64,000 bases of DNA. Origin: Pseudomonadota bacterium. GTDB lineage: Bacteria > Pseudomonadota > Gammaproteobacteria > Burkholderiales > Burkholderiaceae_C. The stretch is taken from positions 1 through 64,000 of the forward strand of contig JAFEEG010000003.1 in NCBI GenBank assembly GCA_018241225.1. The letters run 5' to 3'. The position numbers were made by a program, and so were the translations under genes. Shown here one piece after another: positions 60,501-64,000 of this stretch (positions within the stretch are counted from its first letter, which is position 1; each line of letters begins with the position of its first letter). The notes under the pieces are model-generated. The model was not told where the DNA came from and made no database searches. It was given only the letters and a program-made list of their open reading frames with translations.

Positions 60501-61528
60501 CGAACTGGAGGCGCGTAGATCAGGCCGCCCTTGCTCCACAAGTTGTTGGAGCCCCGTGGCAGCTTGAGCACCGACTTCGGTCCGACATTGCGCTCGAACA
60601 TCTCGCCGTAGTTGCCCACGGCCTTGATGGCGCGGTAGGACCAGTCCTTGTCCAGCCCCAGCAGCTTGCCCAGGTCTTCGCCGCTACCCAGCAGGCGCTG
60701 CTGCGCCGGGTCCTTGCTGCTGGCCTTGAGCTCGTCGGCGTTGGCCTGGGTAATGCCGTACTCCTCGGCCTCGATGAGTGCGTTGGGCACCCACTTGGCA
60801 ATGGCAAACCATTCGTCGTCGCCGCGGCGCACCAGCGGCGCCAGCGGCTCCTTGGAAATCAGCTCGGGCAGGATGACGTAGTCGTCGGGGTTGGGTGCTT
60901 CCTTGTTGCGCAGGCCAGCCAGCGCGGATGCGTCGGTGGTGAAGGCCTGGCAACGGCCCGAGAAGAAGGCCTTGAACGACGCCTCGAAGCTCTCGAACAC
61001 CACCGTCTTGACCGGGATGTTCTGCGCGCGGAACCAGTCGGCCACGTTCTTCTCGTTGGTGGTGCCGGCCTGGGTGCAGATGGTGGCGTTCTTCAGCTGC
61101 TTGGCGCTGGTCACCTTGATCTTCTTGGGAACCAGGAAGCCCTGGCCGTCATAGTAGGTGATGGTGGTGAAGTTGAAGCCCAGCGAGGCGTCGCGCGTGA
61201 GCGTCCAGGTAGTGTTGCGCGCCAGGATGTCGATCTCGCCGGCCTGCAGGGCCGAGAAGCGCTGCTGCGAATTCAGGGGCACGAACTCGACCTTCTTGCC
61301 GTCGCCCAGCACCGCCGCGGCAATGGCGCGGCACGTGTCCACGTCCAGTCCCGACCAGTTGCCTTGCGTATCGGGCGCCGAGAAGCCGGCCACGCCGTTG
61401 GTCACGCCGCATTTCACGCTGCCGCGCTGCTTGACCGCATCGAGCGTCTTGCCTGCCAGGGCGGGCGCGCTGGCCGCCGCGCACAGGGTCAAGGCAATGG
61501 CGGTGATCGCCGGGCGAAAACGAGTCAT
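60497..61528 (-). CDS. aapJ: amino-acid ABC transporter substrate-binding protein (AapJ type)
   Basis: A 343-residue periplasmic SBP_bac_3 protein. The signal peptide ends APALAG. The family start is KTLDAVKQRGSVKCGVTNGVAGFSAPD, followed by WSGLDVDTCRAIAAAVLGD and the ligand-site region LARNTTWTLTRDASLGFNF. General L-amino acids (Glu, Asp, Gln and others) are bound by relatives. It heads the aapJQM operon and is divergent from doxX. Confidence 0.92.
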   Translation of the reverse strand: MTRFRPAITAIALTLCAAASAPALAGKTLDAVKQRGSVKCGVTNGVAGFSAPDTQGNWSGLDVDTCRAIAAAVLGDGKKVEFVPLNSQQRFSALQAGEIDILARNTTWTLTRDASLGFNFTTITYYDGQGFLVPKKIKVTSAKQLKNATICTQAGTTNEKNVADWFRAQNIPVKTVVFESFEASFKAFFSGRCQAFTTDASALAGLRNKEAPNPDDYVILPELISKEPLAPLVRRGDDEWFAIAKWVPNALIEAEEYGITQANADELKASSKDPAQQRLLGSGEDLGKLLGLDKDWSYRAIKAVGNYGEMFERNVGPKSVLKLPRGSNNLWSKGGLIYAPPVR

Positions 61529-61702
61529 GGTTCTTCTCCGTGTATTTGTGCCGCAGTGTACGGGCCGCAAGGGAACTCGCCAAAGCGAACATGCTCACTA
61601 GCAAATAACCACGCACCGTCGTGGATGCGCCTCGGTCTTGAACCACAATGGCGCTTTTTTTCGTCAATCCAAACCAATCAACAGAGAAAGTGGCAACTGC
61701 AA

Positions 61703-62107
61703 ATGATTCGATCCGATGACACCGGCAAGTTCGTACTTCGCGTCGCCGTGGGCGTGCTCATCCTCCTGCACGGCATTTCCAAGCTGAGCAGCGGCGTGGG
61801 TTTCATCTCGGGCCAGCTGGCATCGCAAGGCCTGCCCGGCGCCCTGGCCTACCTCGTCTTCATTGGCGAAATCCTCGCCCCGGTGCTGCTGATCGCCGGC
61901 ATCTACACCCGCCCCGCCGCCTGGATCGTGGTCATCAACATGATCGTGGCCATCTGGCTGGTGCACACCTCGCAGCTGTTCGGCCTGAACAAGCAAGGCG
62001 GCTGGAACCTGGAGCTGCAGGGCATGTACCTGTTCGGCGCCATGGCCGTGGCCCTCATGGGTGCGGGCCGCTTCAGCGTGGGCGGCACCGGCGGTCGCTA
62101 CAACTGA
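61703..62107 (+). CDS. DoxX family membrane protein
   Basis: A 134-residue DoxX protein with four membrane helices: FVLRVAVGVLILLHGISKL, the region LPGALAYLVFIGEILAPVLLIAGIYTRPAAW, INMIVAIWLVHTSQLF, and YLFGAMAVALMGAG. DoxX-type proteins are linked to membrane quinone or redox stress functions, without a fixed reaction. ATG 61703 lies 7 bp after a short AGAAAG element; the long upstream frame is not used. It is convergent with def (6 bp apart). Confidence 0.87.
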   Translation: MIRSDDTGKFVLRVAVGVLILLHGISKLSSGVGFISGQLASQGLPGALAYLVFIGEILAPVLLIAGIYTRPAAWIVVINMIVAIWLVHTSQLFGLNKQGGWNLELQGMYLFGAMAVALMGAGRFSVGGTGGRYN

Positions 62108-62113
62108 TCGGCT

Positions 62114-62653
62114 TCAGTCGTCTTCGGCGGCGTCGAGGCCCGGAAACAAGACCTCGGTGAAGCCGAAGCGCGAAAAATCCCGCACGCGCATGGGATAGAG
62201 CTTGCCCAGCAGGTGGTCGACCTCGTGCTGCACCACCCGTGCGTGAAAACCGCTCACCGTGCGATCGATCGGGTCGCCATAAGGATCGAAGCCGGTGTAG
62301 CGGATGTTGGCAAAGCGTGGCACCACGCCGCGCAGGCCCGGCACCGACAGGCATCCTTCCCAGCCTTCTTCTTCATCGGTGCCGATGGGCGTGATCACCG
62401 GATTGATGAGCACCGTGCGCGGCACGACGGGCGCGTCAGGGTAGCGCGGGTTGGGCGCGTCGGTGCCGAAGATCACCAATTGCTGGTCCACGCCGATCTG
62501 CGGCGCTGCCAGGCCCGCACCGTTGACCGCGGCCATGGTCTCGAACATGTCGCGCACCAGCAGGTGCAACTCGTCGGTGTCGAATTCGGCCACCGGCTGT
62601 GCCACCCGCAACAAGCGCGGGTCACCCATCTTCAGGATTTCTCGAAATGCCAT
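62114..62653 (-). CDS. def: peptide deformylase
   Basis: A 179-residue Fe/Zn peptide deformylase that removes formyl groups from nascent proteins. The three motifs are complete: [18 protein letters not shown] (metal Cys) and QHEVDHLLG (two metal His and the catalytic Glu). fmt, the usual partner gene, is not adjacent. It is probably one of several deformylases in this type of genome. Confidence 0.95.
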   Translation of the reverse strand: MAFREILKMGDPRLLRVAQPVAEFDTDELHLLVRDMFETMAAVNGAGLAAPQIGVDQQLVIFGTDAPNPRYPDAPVVPRTVLINPVITPIGTDEEEGWEGCLSVPGLRGVVPRFANIRYTGFDPYGDPIDRTVSGFHARVVQHEVDHLLGKLYPMRVRDFSRFGFTEVLFPGLDAAEDD

Positions 62654-62698
62654 GCGCGGATTATCTGGCCCCCGCGCATGCCGGCGCTTGCGCTGGGC

Positions 62699-62950
62699 TC
62701 AATTCCAGTAGGGTCGGCCTCCCCAATAGCCGCGGCCGTAGTAGCCGGGGCGGCCATAGTAGGGACGCCCGTAGTAGCCGCCGACGCCGATGCCAACGCT
62801 CACGGGCGGTGCCACCACCACGGGCGCAGGCGCAACGACGGCCGGTCCACCATAAGGGCCATAGGCAGGCGGTGCAACCACGCACCCGCCAAGCGCAAGT
62901 ACGGCTGCGCCGGCGGCGCCAATCAGGGCGATGCGGGCAATTGCAGTCAT
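62699..62950 (-). CDS. small Gly/Tyr-rich lipoprotein
   Basis: An 83-residue protein: a signal with lipobox LALGGC (Cys23), then a Pro/Val/Ala stretch. The C-terminus is made of repeats of the type YYGRPYYGRPGYYGRG and ends GGRPYWN. Such short lipoproteins are common and uncharacterised in Burkholderiales; the repeats could bind surfaces, heme or polysaccharide, but this is not known. The start at 62950 is chosen over a longer frame. Confidence 0.8.
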   Translation of the reverse strand: MTAIARIALIGAAGAAVLALGGCVVAPPAYGPYGGPAVVAPAPVVVAPPVSVGIGVGGYYGRPYYGRPGYYGRGYWGGRPYWN

Positions 62951-63039
62951 GGGCGTATCTCCATTCAGAAGTCCATTCATCTGGACATTCAACGCCCCCG
63001 CCTTTCTCGCTGTTGACCCCTGCCTGTGAAGGTGAAGTA

Positions 63040-64000
<961 letters not shown>

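Overview
The window is a GC-rich (roughly 65-68%), densely coded chromosomal stretch from a betaproteobacterium of the order Burkholderiales. It is most like Comamonadaceae (Variovorax/Acidovorax-type), judged from protein flavour and gene order: selO-msrB-yciB-bolA-ppiC, a pilE/fimT/pilVWX/pilY1 cluster, an OxlT-type antiporter and a QuiC-type fused dehydratase. No rRNA, tRNA, CRISPR array, prophage or intact insertion sequence was seen. The only mobile-element trace is a dead transposase tail at the left edge.

Layout. 1-284: IS481-like transposase remnant. 342-3927 (+): selO, msrB, yciB, bolA and a periplasmic parvulin, closed by a strong hairpin. 4029-6262 (-): a DUF6502 gene and a DUF5666 lipoprotein. 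6457-12946 (-): the minor-pilin/adhesin set pilE-fimT-pilV-pilW-pilX-pilY1. 13286-19324 (+): a complete ribose operon, rbsBACRKD, preceded by two abutting LacI-type operators. 19327-19844 (-): an intact antitoxin with its operator, and a toxin gene that has lost its middle. 19868-20626 (-): an XRE-cupin regulator, divergent from a ten-kilobase operon (20899-30952, +) of an FAD amine/amino-acid oxidase, an MlrC-type metallopeptidase, a peptide ABC importer, an N-acyl-D-amino-acid deacylase and RidA. 30963-37081 (-): HtrA protease, an extradiol dioxygenase and purL. 37254-40707 (+): map and glnD.

From 40762 to 61528 nearly everything is on the minus strand: an oxalate/formate-type antiporter, a 46-residue ORF, a quiC plus MHS-transporter pair, the moxR-DUF58-DUF4381-batA-batBC-batD cluster, a fused MFS/spermidine-synthase-like protein, an arylsulfatase with a HAD lipoprotein, and aapMQJ without an ATPase. 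The right end carries doxX, def, a Gly/Tyr-rich lipoprotein and the 3' part of ligA.

The most system-like region is 19868-30952. Its genes can be ordered into one scheme: import of an oligopeptide, hydrolysis, N-deacylation of D-amino acids, oxidation to imino acids and RidA-assisted release of ammonia. Three matching 16-bp palindromes lie between the regulator and the operon, and one of them covers the apparent -35 box. This reading is inference from family knowledge plus arrangement; the substrate is unknown. Other notable regulatory signals are the tandem rbs operators, a PcaR-like IclR box before quiC, an FNR-like box before oxlT, and a recurring intergenic motif of the form TAGGG-n-AAA-n-CCTA.
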